DNA of 9,200 bases from an uncultured Verrucomicrobiota bacterium. GTDB lineage: Bacteria > Verrucomicrobiota > Verrucomicrobiae > Opitutales > Opitutaceae. Every line of letters starts with the position of its first letter. Position 1 is the stretch's first letter. The translations under genes were made by a program, and so were the position numbers. Below the pieces are notes generated by a model. It did no database searches. It had not been told where the DNA came from and worked only from the letters and a program-made list of their open reading frames with translations. The stretch covers positions 1 through 9,200 of the forward strand of contig CAMLNJ010000084.1 of the NCBI GenBank assembly GCA_946481225.1, read 5' to 3'. Below, one piece after another: positions 1 to 7,518 of the stretch.

Positions 1-121
1 CCCACACGGTCAGATAGCCGGAAAACAGCCTGGTCTGCGCCTCCAGCGCGCGGGCCGGGTCGGACAGCCAGTATTCGGTAACCTTGGAGAAGGTCTTTAC
101 CATGTCGGCCATCGGCCCGGC
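1..121 (-). other. Segment resembling the N-terminal region of class I polyhydroxyalkanoate synthase (PhaC)
   Basis: The 40 codons read on the minus strand here (residues about 101-140 of the open frame starting at 421) contain MADMVKTFSKVTEYW, then SDPARALEAQTRLFSGYL, then TVW. Rhizobial PhaC proteins carry a very similar stretch (from memory, PMTDMVKTLSKISEYW followed by SDPRRTFEAQTQL) before their alpha/beta-hydrolase domain. Codon choice also differs from the operon: several CTG, plus AGG, GTA, GTT and TTT codons appear where the neighbouring genes use mostly CTC, CGC, GTC and TTC. The row 61-120 is about 58% GC, against 72% for 121-180 and 87% for 301-360 (hand counts). The exact edge is uncertain, about 113-135. 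A database comparison would settle it. Confidence 0.55.
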
Positions 122-421
122 GAAGTAGGCGTCGTCGTAGAGCTCGGGCGCGAGCGGGCTAGGCGAATGGCGGGCGAGGGTGTGGAGGCAGAAGGCGGTC
201 TGGTAGACGAAGCGCCGGCCGGTGAGGAGGTGGACGGAAGCCGGCGCGATGCCGGAGGCGCGCACGGGTGGGAGCGGCAGCGACAGGGCGGCGGCCTGCA
301 TGGCGGCGCGGCCGCGGGCGGCGCGCCATTGCACGAGGGGGCCGCCGCGGCGGGCGGAGTCGCGGAGGGCGGCGCGCGGGCGGTGCCAGAGTTGATAGAG
401 GAGGCGTCCGGCGAGGCTCAT
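1..421 (-). CDS. N-terminal part of a glycosyltransferase-like protein, running into PhaC-like sequence (3' cut by window edge)
   Basis: An open frame from ATG 421 (ATGA overlap with the FkbM stop) runs to the window edge without a stop, giving 140 residues. Residues 1-60 are basic and alanine-rich (MSLAGRLLYQLWHRPRAAL). Residues 62-97 contain SVHLLTGRRFVYQTAFCLH and, later, ELYDD. That pattern (first strand, then Q-T-A-F-C-L-H, then an acidic pair) is one I associate with uncharacterised glycosyltransferases of polysaccharide loci, and the operon position agrees. From about residue 101 the character changes: PMADMVKTF, EYWLSDPARALEAQTRLF and SGYLTVW match my memory of the N-terminal region of rhizobial class I PHA synthases. 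The reading frame is continuous across the change. This is either a chimera or a wrong reading of one half. That the frame is open and starts at 421 is well supported; product identity is weak. Confidence 0.6.
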   Translation of the reverse strand, partial: MSLAGRLLYQLWHRPRAALRDSARRGGPLVQWRAARGRAAMQAAALSLPLPPVRASGIAPASVHLLTGRRFVYQTAFCLHTLARHSPSPLAPELYDDAYFAGPMADMVKTFSKVTEYWLSDPARALEAQTRLFSGYLTVW

Positions 422-1167
422 GCGGAGGGAGGCGGGAGGCAGAGGATCTCGCCGAAATGGTCGCGGGCGAGCCTGGCGGCGAGCTCGGGCGCGGCGGGGG
501 CGAGGCGATAGCCGAGCGGTTCGAGGACGGCGCGGGCGGTGGTTTCCTCGGCTTCGTGATGGATGGCGAGGAGGACGACCGGGAGACGGGCGGCGAGGGT
601 GCGGCGCATGCCCGCGAGCGCCGGGCCGGCGTGGCCCTCGACGTCGATCTTCACGAAGTCGGGGACGCGGAGGCGGCCGGAGTCGACCCATTCGTCGAGG
701 GCGGCGGTGGCGATCTCGCGATGCGCGGCGCCGGCGAGGGATTCGCCGGGGTGGGGAAGGTGGGAGGTGGTGCCGCCGAAGTCGTCGTATTGGTAGAGCC
801 GGGCCGGGCCGGTGCGCGCGGAGGCGGCGACGCGGTGCGGGTGGAGTTGTTCGAGGCGGTTGAGGCGGCGATGCCAGCGGAGGCGGCGGAAGGAGACAGG
901 GTCGGGCTCGAAGGCTTCGACGCGGCCCGCCGGGCCGACGGCGAGGGCGAGGCCGACGGCGTAGATGCCGTGGTGGGCGCCGAGGTCCCAGCAGACGGCT
1001 CCGGGGCGTGCGGCGTGCCGGCGGAGGACGTCCTCGACGTGGGGGTCGTTTCCGCCGAGGCGCCAGTAGGAGGAATGCGGATACAGGGACCACCAGGCGC
1101 CGCGGGCGAGGCCGCGGCGGACGCGCACCGGGATGCGTCCGAGAAACTCGGGGAGGTGGAACTTCAT
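418..1167 (-). CDS. FkbM-family SAM-dependent methyltransferase (249 aa)
   Basis: A class I methyltransferase of the FkbM family, whose members usually O-methylate sugars or polyketide hydroxyls. Motif I is CWDLGAHHGIYAV (59-71), the SAM-ribose acidic residue is in VEAFEPDP (83-90), and the FkbM hallmark VPDFVKIDVEGHAGPAL (168-184) is intact. The end, FGEILCLP, matches the usual last strand. Length is typical. ATG 1167 overlaps the stop of the GT2 gene as ATGA. The first ~40 residues, basic with a W-W-S-L-Y-P stretch, precede the fold and have no known role. Placed after the glycosyltransferases in the operon, it most likely methylates a hydroxyl of the polysaccharide; this is inference from context. 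Confidence 0.9.
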   Translation of the reverse strand: MKFHLPEFLGRIPVRVRRGLARGAWWSLYPHSSYWRLGGNDPHVEDVLRRHAARPGAVCWDLGAHHGIYAVGLALAVGPAGRVEAFEPDPVSFRRLRWHRRLNRLEQLHPHRVAASARTGPARLYQYDDFGGTTSHLPHPGESLAGAAHREIATAALDEWVDSGRLRVPDFVKIDVEGHAGPALAGMRRTLAARLPVVLLAIHHEAEETTARAVLEPLGYRLAPAAPELAARLARDHFGEILCLPPPSA

Positions 1168-2189
1168 GGCGGGGGCAGCCCGGAAAGAAGCGCGGAGAAG
1201 CGGGCGTCGTCGAGCGTGCGGCAGGATTCGTAGCCGGCGTTGCGGAGGCGGAAGAGGCGGCCGGCGGCGACGGGGCCGAGGAGGCGGGCGGCGCGGCGGA
1301 AGAGGCCGCCGCCGAGTTCGGGGAGCGGCGGGGCGGAGGGGGATTTTTGGAAGAGGGCGAGCTGGCGCGCGGTGAAGGCCGGCGAGAAGCCGCGGGGGAG
1401 GCGGCGCCAGGAGACGAAGGCCTTGGCGGCGAAGCAGGCGCGGGCGTCGCGGGCCTCGGGGGTGTCGACGGGGGCGAAGCGGGCGAAGGCCTCCTGCACG
1501 GCGAGGGAGGCGACGGCGAGGCGTTCCCAGTGGTTGGTGAGGCGCGGTCCGGGGTGGCGGCCGACGAGGGCGAGACCGGCGGATTTGACGACGCGGGCGG
1601 GGAAGGGGGCGCAGACGTGGTAGAACCAGATCTCGGCGACGGCGTTGTAGAGGGGCGAGGGCGGGAAGGGCGCGGCGGCGACGCGGGCGCGGAGGTAGTC
1701 CGCGCGAAAGGCGGGCGAGTGTGGCGCCGGCTGGATGGCGATGAAAAAATGGGCGGCGGAGCGGGCCTCGGGGAGCGGCTCGAAGGGGTCGGGCTCGCCG
1801 ACGGGGCCGGTGGCGTCGTCGAGAGGATGGCCGGCCTGGTCGGTGTAGGAGACGTCGGCGCCGGCGTCGAGGGCGGCGACGTGAGCGCGTAGTTTATCGA
1901 CGGATACGAGGTCGTCCGAATCGAGGAAGAGAACGTGGCGGCCTGTGGCGGCGTCGAAACCGGCGAGGCGGGCGAGGAGGAGGCCGCGGTTTTCCTGGCG
2001 GACTAGGCGTTCGACGCGGAGGCCGAGGCGGGCGAGGTCGTCGGCGAGGGGGACGCGAGAGCCGTCGTCGACGGCGACGATCTCGACGTCGAGGCCGGCG
2101 GAGGCGGCGCGGACGGAGGCGAGGGTGTGCCGCACGAGTTCGCCGCGGTTGAAGACGGGGATGACGACGGAGAGGTCGGGGCGGCTCAT
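1164..2189 (-). CDS. GT2-family glycosyltransferase (341 aa)
   Basis: A third GT2 enzyme. The first ~110 residues are clear: LSVVIPVFNRGELVRHTLAS (6-25), VDDGS (40-44), and the metal-binding FLDSDD (88-93) after ATGRHV. The second half is less typical. After SYTDQ (114-118), reminiscent of the VYxD segment of GT2 proteins, I see an acceptor-side stretch SPAFRADYL (158-166) and then AEIWFYHVCAPFPARVV (185-201), where a Glu186 could be the base, but no canonical ED pair. The ~90-residue C-terminal tail is basic and has no recognised domain. ATG 2189 forms an ATGA overlap with the preceding GT4 stop and starts one strand before the catalytic core. Function as a glycosyltransferase is likely; its donor is unknown, and the atypical C-terminal half makes specificity especially open. 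Confidence 0.87.
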   Translation of the reverse strand: MSRPDLSVVIPVFNRGELVRHTLASVRAASAGLDVEIVAVDDGSRVPLADDLARLGLRVERLVRQENRGLLLARLAGFDAATGRHVLFLDSDDLVSVDKLRAHVAALDAGADVSYTDQAGHPLDDATGPVGEPDPFEPLPEARSAAHFFIAIQPAPHSPAFRADYLRARVAAAPFPPSPLYNAVAEIWFYHVCAPFPARVVKSAGLALVGRHPGPRLTNHWERLAVASLAVQEAFARFAPVDTPEARDARACFAAKAFVSWRRLPRGFSPAFTARQLALFQKSPSAPPLPELGGGLFRRAARLLGPVAAGRLFRLRNAGYESCRTLDDARFSALLSGLPPP

Positions 2190-3406
2190 GGTCGGGGGGC
2201 GCGGGCGGTCGAGGCGTAGAGCTCGATGCTGGCGCGGGCGAGGGCTTCGCGGGAAAAGCGGGCGTCGACGTCGGCGCGGGCGGCGGCGCCGAGGCGGGCG
2301 CGGAGGGCGGGGTCGCGAGCGAGGCGGGCAAGCGCCTCGGCGAGGGCGGGCGTGTCGCCGGGCGGGACGAGGAGGCCGGTTTCGCCGTCGGTGACGACGG
2401 CGGGGATGCCACCGGCGCGGCAGCCGACGACGGGTTTGGCCCAGGCCATGGCCTCGACGTAGATCAGGCCGAAGGATTCGTAGCGCGAAGGGGCGACGAA
2501 GACGTCGCAGTCGCGGTAGGCGGCGCGAAGGGCCTCGGCGGAGAGGCGGCCGGCGAAGGCGACGCGGTCGGCGAGTCGAGGGTGTTCGCGGCGGAAGCGG
2601 TCGGCCCAATGGTTTTCGGGATCGAGGCCGGCGAGCGTGAAGAGGGCGTCGGGCGCGGCGTCGAGGACGGCGGGGATGGCTCCGAGGAGAACGTCGATTC
2701 CTTTGCGGTGCTCGAAGCGGCCGACGAAGAGGATGCGGACGGGGCGGCCGGGGGGAGGCGGGGGCGGAAGCTCGGCGGCGGGCGGGAGCGCTATGCCGTG
2801 GGGCACGATGGCGACGGTCCCGGGCGAAAGGCGCCAGCGGGCGCAGATCTCGTCGCGGTGGCCGGGGGTGTGGGTGAGCACGCGGTCGGCGCCGAGGACG
2901 AGGCGGGTTTCCCAGGTCTGGTCGAGGCGGTCGTGCCAGTCGGCGCGGCCGGCGTTGTGGGAAACGAGCTGGTCGGCGGTGGTCGAGACGCGGACGACGA
3001 GGGGCGGGCGGTCGCGGGCGCGGAGGAGGTCGAGGGCGAGGGCGCCGGTGGAGGAGGTTTCGACGCAGGCGAAGGGCGTGGCGCGGTGGGCGCCGAGGAG
3101 CGCGGCGGAGGCGGCGCGGATTTTCCAGCGTCGGGAGGCGGCGGTGTGGAGGCGCCAGCGGAGGCCGGCGAGGCGATCGAGCCAGCGCGGAAGCTCGGCG
3201 GAGAACGGGACGACGCGCACGGGTGCGAGCTCGTCGGCGAGGGGCGGCGAGGAGGCGGTGCGGGCGGGAGTGACGACGGTCACGGGGTGGCCGGCCGCGG
3301 CGAGGGCGGCGGCGAGGTCGGCGAAATGGGCGCCGATACCGCCGTCGAGGGCGTTGTAGCCGCGGAGGGAGGGGGCGAGGAGGCCGATGGTGAACGGCGG
3401 GCTCAT
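2186..3406 (-). CDS. GT4-family glycosyltransferase (406 aa)
   Basis: A GT-B retaining glycosyltransferase with textbook GT4 marks. The N-terminal loop is [20 protein letters not shown] (21-40), the kind that follows strand 1 in this family. The donor domain starts at [19 protein letters not shown] (223-241). The EX7E motif is [20 protein letters not shown] (305-324) with glutamates 310 and 318, and [14 protein letters not shown] (338-351) forms the usual C-terminal donor-site loop. A short polyproline run (214-219) lies in the linker between the two domains. ATG 3406 overlaps the preceding stop as ATGA and places the first strand right after the start. A much longer open frame upstream is a GC-driven shadow. 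Its sugar is not predictable; related enzymes include mannosyl-, glucosyl- and GlcNAc-transferases. Confidence 0.92.
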   Translation of the reverse strand: MSPPFTIGLLAPSLRGYNALDGGIGAHFADLAAALAAAGHPVTVVTPARTASSPPLADELAPVRVVPFSAELPRWLDRLAGLRWRLHTAASRRWKIRAASAALLGAHRATPFACVETSSTGALALDLLRARDRPPLVVRVSTTADQLVSHNAGRADWHDRLDQTWETRLVLGADRVLTHTPGHRDEICARWRLSPGTVAIVPHGIALPPAAELPPPPPPGRPVRILFVGRFEHRKGIDVLLGAIPAVLDAAPDALFTLAGLDPENHWADRFRREHPRLADRVAFAGRLSAEALRAAYRDCDVFVAPSRYESFGLIYVEAMAWAKPVVGCRAGGIPAVVTDGETGLLVPPGDTPALAEALARLARDPALRARLGAAARADVDARFSREALARASIELYASTARAPRP

Positions 3407-4341
3407 GCGGCGAGGTCGGCCTGGCCCTCGAGGCGGCCGACGAGGCCGGCGCAGCGGATGCGCTCGACGGGTCCGCGCCACGGGTGCGAGCGCAGGCGGG
3501 CGCGGAGGACGCGCGGGGGCAGGGTCCAGCGCGGGAAGGGACGCCAAGGGTAGGCGCCGTGGAGGGCGAGGACGCGGACCCAGGAGCGTTGGATGGCGCG
3601 GTTGAGGCGGGCGAGGTAGGCGGGGTCGAGGCGCGAGGGCGGGATCAGGTGGGCGAGGGAGAGGTCGGGCAGGTAGGCGACATCGCCGCCGGCGCGAAGG
3701 GCGGTGAAGACCATGTCGTTGTCGCCGCCGGAGGTGAGTTGCCCGGCGCGGCGGTCGAGGGCGGCGCGGGCGGGGTCGGTGCGGACGGCGTCGGCGTAGG
3801 CGAGGGCGGAGGAGCGACGGAGGCAGAGGCCGGCGCCGACGGGGGCGAAGTCGGGCCAGGGGGCGGAGGGGCCGCCGGGGGCGAGGAGCGGAGCGGGTCC
3901 GTGGTCGTGGAGGGCGAGGAGCGGGAAGAACTCGGCGGCCCAGGGGGGCGGCGAAGACTCGAACTCGGGGCGCACGGGGCCGCCGGCGGCGGCGAGGCGG
4001 GGGGAGGCGCGGAAGGCGGCGAGAGCGGCGGAGAGGTAGCCGGAAGCGAGGACGTTGTCGTCGTCGACGAAGACGAGGACTTCGCCACGGGCCTCGGCGA
4101 TGCCGCGGAGGCGGGCGGGGGTGAGGCCGGGGACGGGTTCGGGGACGACGCGGAGGTTGGCGAGGGAAGGGCCGGGGGAGGGGAGCGAGGCGGCGGCGAG
4201 GGCGGGGGAGGAGCCGTTGTCGATCAGCAGTAGTTCCCATGCCGATACATCGAGCGTCTGGGCGGCGAGGCCGGCGAGGGTGCGCGCGAGGCGGCCGGGG
4301 TGGGGATCGCGGGTGCAGAGGACGACGCTGAGGGCGGTCAT
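3403..4341 (-). CDS. GT2-family glycosyltransferase (312 aa)
   Basis: A second GT2 glycosyltransferase, distinct from its upstream neighbour. It shows LSVVLCTRDPHPGRL (4-18), LLLIDNGSS (37-45), the metal-binding FVDDDN (91-96), PVGAGLCLRR (167-176), and a putative catalytic region TSGGDNDM (203-210) in which the usual glutamate-aspartate pair appears as D-N-D. HLIPPSRLDPAYL (231-243) matches the H-x-IP-x-xRL element of a GT2 subgroup common in exopolysaccharide loci, which supports the assignment. ATG 4341 is chosen for its ATGA overlap with the preceding stop. The ~140 residues that could be added upstream are arginine/proline-rich shadow sequence. Cytoplasmic or membrane-peripheral; no transmembrane segments seen. 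GC is extreme in this gene (the row 3841-3900 is about 85% by hand count). Donor and acceptor unknown. Confidence 0.88.
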   Translation of the reverse strand: MTALSVVLCTRDPHPGRLARTLAGLAAQTLDVSAWELLLIDNGSSPALAAASLPSPGPSLANLRVVPEPVPGLTPARLRGIAEARGEVLVFVDDDNVLASGYLSAALAAFRASPRLAAAGGPVRPEFESSPPPWAAEFFPLLALHDHGPAPLLAPGGPSAPWPDFAPVGAGLCLRRSSALAYADAVRTDPARAALDRRAGQLTSGGDNDMVFTALRAGGDVAYLPDLSLAHLIPPSRLDPAYLARLNRAIQRSWVRVLALHGAYPWRPFPRWTLPPRVLRARLRSHPWRGPVERIRCAGLVGRLEGQADLAA

Positions 4342-5273
4342 GACGAGGCGTGGAGGCCCTTGGCGATGGCGACGGCGGCGCCAAGTTGAAAGGCGATGTC
4401 GATCCAGGCCTTGAAGCGGTCGGCGGGGCCGCGGGACAGCACGGCGCGAGGGAGGCGGCGAAGCGAGGTTGCGAGGACGAGGCCGGCGGCGCGGGTCAGG
4501 CGGCGAAAGCGGGGGAGGGCGGCTTCGGCGGAGAGCGAGTGTTCGATCTGGCAGGAATAACCTTCCCAGTAGAGCCGACGCAAAAACCAGCGGCGGCGCA
4601 GGCGGGAGGGAGGAAGGTCGTGCCAGACCCAGATATCGGAGTCGTAGAGGCCGCGGGCGCCGGCGGCGCGGATGCGTTTCCAGAACCACGTCTCTTCGCG
4701 GGAAAGGAGGGAGCCTTTTTTGCGACCGAGACAGCCATCGGCGAAGCCGCCGACCTTGAGCACCCATTCGCGGCGCACGGTCATGTTGGCGCCCACGAAG
4801 GGGACGAAATCCGGGTGCGTGGCCGTTTCGGGCGAAGGGTCAAATTCGGTCAGATAACAGGCGAGATCCGGATGCATCCAGGCGGGGCGGGCGTCGCGCC
4901 ATGGCAGGCGGGTCCGGCCGCCGACCGCAGCGGTTTCCGGCGGCAGATTGGCGCAGAGGGCGCGGAGGCGGTCCAGCCAGCCTTCGGGAACCCAGGCGTC
5001 GTCGTCGAGGTAGGTGACCCAGGGGGCGGAGGCGAGGCGGGCGCCGAGATCACGGTTGAGGCTGAGGCCTTGGTTGGTCACGCGCTGGATGCGGAGGCGG
5101 GGGCGAGGCGGAAGGGATGCGAGGTAGGCGGGCGTGTCGTCGGTGGAGCCGTCGTCGATGACGATGAGTTCAACGTCTTCCCGCAGTTGAGGCAGCAGGG
5201 AGTCGAGGCAGCGGCCGAGCTCGGCGCGCCGGTTGTAGGTGCAGACGACGAGGCTGTGGGCGGGGGAGGTCAC
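4338..5273 (-). CDS. GT2-family glycosyltransferase, GTG start (311 aa)
   Basis: A GT-A fold glycosyltransferase of the GT2 type, expected to add a sugar with inversion of configuration. The N-terminus starts straight into the nucleotide-binding strand (SLVVCTYNRR, 7-16), followed by LIVIDDGSTDDTP (36-48). The metal-binding acidic cluster is YLDDDAWVPEGW (88-99), the acceptor-side segment is FVGANMTVRREW (159-170), and a probable catalytic acidic pair is in SREETWFW (191-198). His218 lies in IWVWHDLP. The tail from about 225 is basic and then moderately hydrophobic (VAIAKGLHA near the end), perhaps membrane-associated. The start is GTG at 5273: GTGA overlaps the acyltransferase stop, there is no ATG nearby, and the residues upstream in frame are shadow sequence. 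Sugar specificity is unknown. Confidence 0.9.
   Translation of the reverse strand: MTSPAHSLVVCTYNRRAELGRCLDSLLPQLREDVELIVIDDGSTDDTPAYLASLPPRPRLRIQRVTNQGLSLNRDLGARLASAPWVTYLDDDAWVPEGWLDRLRALCANLPPETAAVGGRTRLPWRDARPAWMHPDLACYLTEFDPSPETATHPDFVPFVGANMTVRREWVLKVGGFADGCLGRKKGSLLSREETWFWKRIRAAGARGLYDSDIWVWHDLPPSRLRRRWFLRRLYWEGYSCQIEHSLSAEAALPRFRRLTRAAGLVLATSLRRLPRAVLSRGPADRFKAWIDIAFQLGAAVAIAKGLHASS
5270..5273 (-). other. 4-base GTGA stop/start overlap that sets a GTG start
   Basis: The acyltransferase stop TGA (5272-5270) and the GTG start of the next GT2 gene (5273-5271) share bases. The GT2 core begins six residues later, and no ATG lies in frame nearby, so this overlap decides the start. It is the only non-ATG start among the nine starts visible in the window. 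Confidence 0.85.
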
Positions 5274-6367
5274 GGCTTGGTCGTGAGACGACGGGCGAGG
5301 CGGTTGAAAGGCGATTCGAGAAGATGCCAGCTGGCGAGGGCGGCCAGGAAAGTGGCGACGAGAAGCACGCCGGTGTAGAGGAAGGGCTGCGTGGGGTAGG
5401 AATTGCCGAAGAGGCGCAGACAGGCCCGGGGCGCGGCCCAGTGCATGAGGTTGTGGTAAACATAGAGGCCGTAGCTGATGACTCCGATGCGAAGCAGCAG
5501 TCGCCGGCCGGCGAGCCAGCGGACCCAGGCGGGAGGGGTCGGGCGAGTGGAGACGGCGAGCAGGGCGGTGAAGGCGAGCGCCATGACGAGTCCGGAAACG
5601 GCCCGGCCGACGGGGGAGGGCGGCCCCAGGCTTTTTAACGCCAAGGCGAGGGAAAGGCCGAGCAGCGGGAAAAGGAGCAGGCCGGCGAGTCGCTCCGCGG
5701 GATGGTCGGCAAGGCGGCCCGGCGTGTTCCGCCAGAAGGCGAGCGCCGCTCCGCACGCAAAAAGATCCACGCTTCCGAAGGTGACCAGATGCACGAAGTC
5801 GGGCGGCGCGCCCCAAAGAGGGGAGAAGGCGCGGGCGAGAGGGCCGGCGATCACGCAGAGGGCGATGAGCGCGGGCAAGCCGCGCCGAGGGAGCAGCAGG
5901 ATGGCGAAGGGCCAGGCGAGGTAGAATTGGAACTCGAGCGCCAAGGTCCAGAAATGGCTCAACGAGCCCACCCAATGCCCGGCCCGAAGCACGTATTGAT
6001 TGCTAAGAAAAGAGGCGTGCCAGACCCAGGAGTCGCGCGCCCCGTCGAGCGACACGAGCCAGGCGGCGGCGAGCCCCGCGTAGCAGGCGGGCAGGATGCG
6101 GAAGCAACGGCGGATGAAGAAACCCCTTAGCGCGGCGCCGTGCGAGAGGCTCCCGGCTTCGATCAGGCGCCGGTCCCGGAGCAGGAGGCTCGTGATGAGA
6201 AAGCCGCTCAGCACGAAGGACAGCCGGACGCCGAGCTCTCCGGTGTCCATGAGATCGCCGACGATCATGTCGGGGAAATGCACAGAGAAGACACCGAAAA
6301 CCGCGATGGCGCGGAAGGCGTCCAGCACGTCGAGGCGGGAAGGCGGGACGACAGGATCGGGGCTCAT
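5270..6367 (-). CDS. Acyltransferase-3 (OafA-type) integral membrane O-acyltransferase (365 aa)
   Basis: A polytopic inner-membrane protein of the acyltransferase-3 family, members of which pass acetyl or other acyl groups to surface sugars. Visible family marks are LDAFRAIAVFGVFSVH (15-30) with conserved His30, the arginine-rich FFIRRCFRILP (83-93), WTLALEFQFYLAWP (140-153), equivalent to the family's WSLAVExQFYL stretch, and ISYGLYVYH (297-305). Roughly ten hydrophobic segments are spread through the protein. It ends in ESPFNRLARR soon after the last helix, so there is no fused SGNH esterase domain. I chose ATG 6367 because it makes an ATGA overlap with the preceding stop. The longer frame upstream is arginine/proline shadow sequence. 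It lies between glycosyltransferases, so O-acylation of the same glycan is likely. The acyl group and acceptor are unknown. Confidence 0.92.
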   Translation of the reverse strand: MSPDPVVPPSRLDVLDAFRAIAVFGVFSVHFPDMIVGDLMDTGELGVRLSFVLSGFLITSLLLRDRRLIEAGSLSHGAALRGFFIRRCFRILPACYAGLAAAWLVSLDGARDSWVWHASFLSNQYVLRAGHWVGSLSHFWTLALEFQFYLAWPFAILLLPRRGLPALIALCVIAGPLARAFSPLWGAPPDFVHLVTFGSVDLFACGAALAFWRNTPGRLADHPAERLAGLLLFPLLGLSLALALKSLGPPSPVGRAVSGLVMALAFTALLAVSTRPTPPAWVRWLAGRRLLLRIGVISYGLYVYHNLMHWAAPRACLRLFGNSYPTQPFLYTGVLLVATFLAALASWHLLESPFNRLARRLTTKP

Positions 6368-7518
6368 GCGGCGACGAGCGCCTTGATGCGGGCGGCGAAG
6401 GAGGCGGCGGGGTCGGCGGGCAGCCGGGACGCCGCGCGGGCGGCGGCGGCCATCCCGAGGCGGGGCCAGTCGGCGCGGGCGGCGAAGAAGCGCGACAAGG
6501 CAGGGGCGAGGGCGGCCGGGGTGGCGGCGGGGGCGCAGTCGCCGCACCCGGGGGCTCCGATCCAGTCGGCGCAGTCGCCCACGTCGGTGACGAGGGCGGG
6601 ACGCGCGCAGAGCATGGCCTCCACAAGGGCGAGCGGGGTTCCCTCCATTCGCGAGGGCAGAACGAGGGCCTCGTGGTTTCGCCAGAGCTGGCGAACGTCC
6701 CGAACGTGGCCGGCGAAATCGATGCGATCACCCAAGCCGAGGTCGAGGGCCAGGGCGCGGAGATACTCCTCGTGGGGGCCGGTGCCCGCGAGAGTGAGCC
6801 GCCAGGGGGGGAGGCTGGGTGAAAGGGCGGCAAGGGCCTGGAAAAGGGCGTCCTGCCCCTTCGAGCCGATGTAGAGCCGTGCGACGCAGGCGAGGCGGGC
6901 TGGCCCGTCGGACGATGGCCACGGCTCGGCGTGGGCGCCTTGAATAGCGATGGGATTGGCCACGATCTCCGCCGCGCCGAAGTCGGCGGCGAGTTCACGG
7001 CGGCAGACCTCGGCGTTGCGTCGGGCGACGAAAAACCGCGCGGCCGCGCCGCGCAGAAGGCGGGCGGCCCGCTCGCGATCGGCCGACGAGAGGACGCGGG
7101 GCGTCTCCGGGTAGGCCTGGGCCAGAAGGGCGTAGGGCGGGCCGGGATGCTCGAGGCGAGCGGCGATGCCGGGCGCGAGAAAATCCAGGCCCAGGGCCTG
7201 GTTCACGAGGATGAGGTCCGGCTTGAAGGCCCAAACGGAGTCGTAGGCGCTGGAATCCGCGGGGCGCAGCCGAGGGCCGATCCGAGTGCGGCGCAGGCGT
7301 CGCAACAGCGGGTGTTCGGGGCGACGTGCGTGGACCTCGACTCCCGCGGTTTGCAATTCGCGCAGGGCCGGCGAGGCGGCCTCGCCCCAGTCTTGGACGG
7401 AAACGTGGACGGCCCAGTTTTCCGCGCGGAGGCGGAGGGCGGCGGCGCGCCAGAGCTCCTCGCTGCCGCCCCATGGCGAGCCGCTCATGGTGCTCAAAAT
7501 GGAGAGGCGCCTAGTCAT
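6364..7518 (-). CDS. GT4-family glycosyltransferase (384 aa)
   Basis: A GT-B fold retaining glycosyltransferase that should transfer a sugar from a nucleotide donor to the growing lipid-linked glycan in the cytoplasm. The N-terminal acceptor domain carries the glycine-rich loop GSPWGGSEELW (13-23). The donor domain begins near residue 205 with CVARLYIGSKGQDALFQAL (211-229). The EX7E motif is in LPSRMEGTPLALVEAM (287-302), with glutamates 292 and 300. No signal peptide or membrane segment is seen. The length is usual for GT4. The start ATG at 7518 overlaps the upstream stop by eight bases (ATGACTAG), the only junction here not of the 4-base kind. The family is secure; donor, acceptor and linkage cannot be read from sequence. 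Confidence 0.9.
   Translation of the reverse strand: MTRRLSILSTMSGSPWGGSEELWRAAALRLRAENWAVHVSVQDWGEAASPALRELQTAGVEVHARRPEHPLLRRLRRTRIGPRLRPADSSAYDSVWAFKPDLILVNQALGLDFLAPGIAARLEHPGPPYALLAQAYPETPRVLSSADRERAARLLRGAAARFFVARRNAEVCRRELAADFGAAEIVANPIAIQGAHAEPWPSSDGPARLACVARLYIGSKGQDALFQALAALSPSLPPWRLTLAGTGPHEEYLRALALDLGLGDRIDFAGHVRDVRQLWRNHEALVLPSRMEGTPLALVEAMLCARPALVTDVGDCADWIGAPGCGDCAPAATPAALAPALSRFFAARADWPRLGMAAAARAASRLPADPAASFAARIKALVAA
7511..7518 (-). other. 8-base stop/start overlap (ATGACTAG)
   Basis: The methyltransferase ends ...AAT GAC TAG while the following GT4 gene starts ATG ACT AGG, sharing eight bases. No purine-rich ribosome binding site is seen in the ~20 bases upstream of this ATG, so translation of the GT4 probably depends on ribosomes finishing the methyltransferase (inference). 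Confidence 0.85.

Noticed and set aside
2582..3553. 323-residue plus-strand open frame, and similar ones at 268-1233, 1008-1892 and 3484-4233
   Set aside because: All are antisense to well-supported genes, lack recognisable domains and have biased composition.
2186..4384. 732-residue minus-strand frame that could suggest a large fusion protein
   Set aside because: The first ~326 residues are Arg/Pro-rich shadow of the neighbouring GT2 gene. The real GT4 begins at ATG 3406, which overlaps the upstream stop.
4350..5378. 342-residue open frame on the plus strand opposite the GT2 at 4338-5273
   Set aside because: The translation is low-complexity (runs of G, A, E, D, V) and antisense to a gene with an intact DDD metal site. 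It is a GC-driven shadow.
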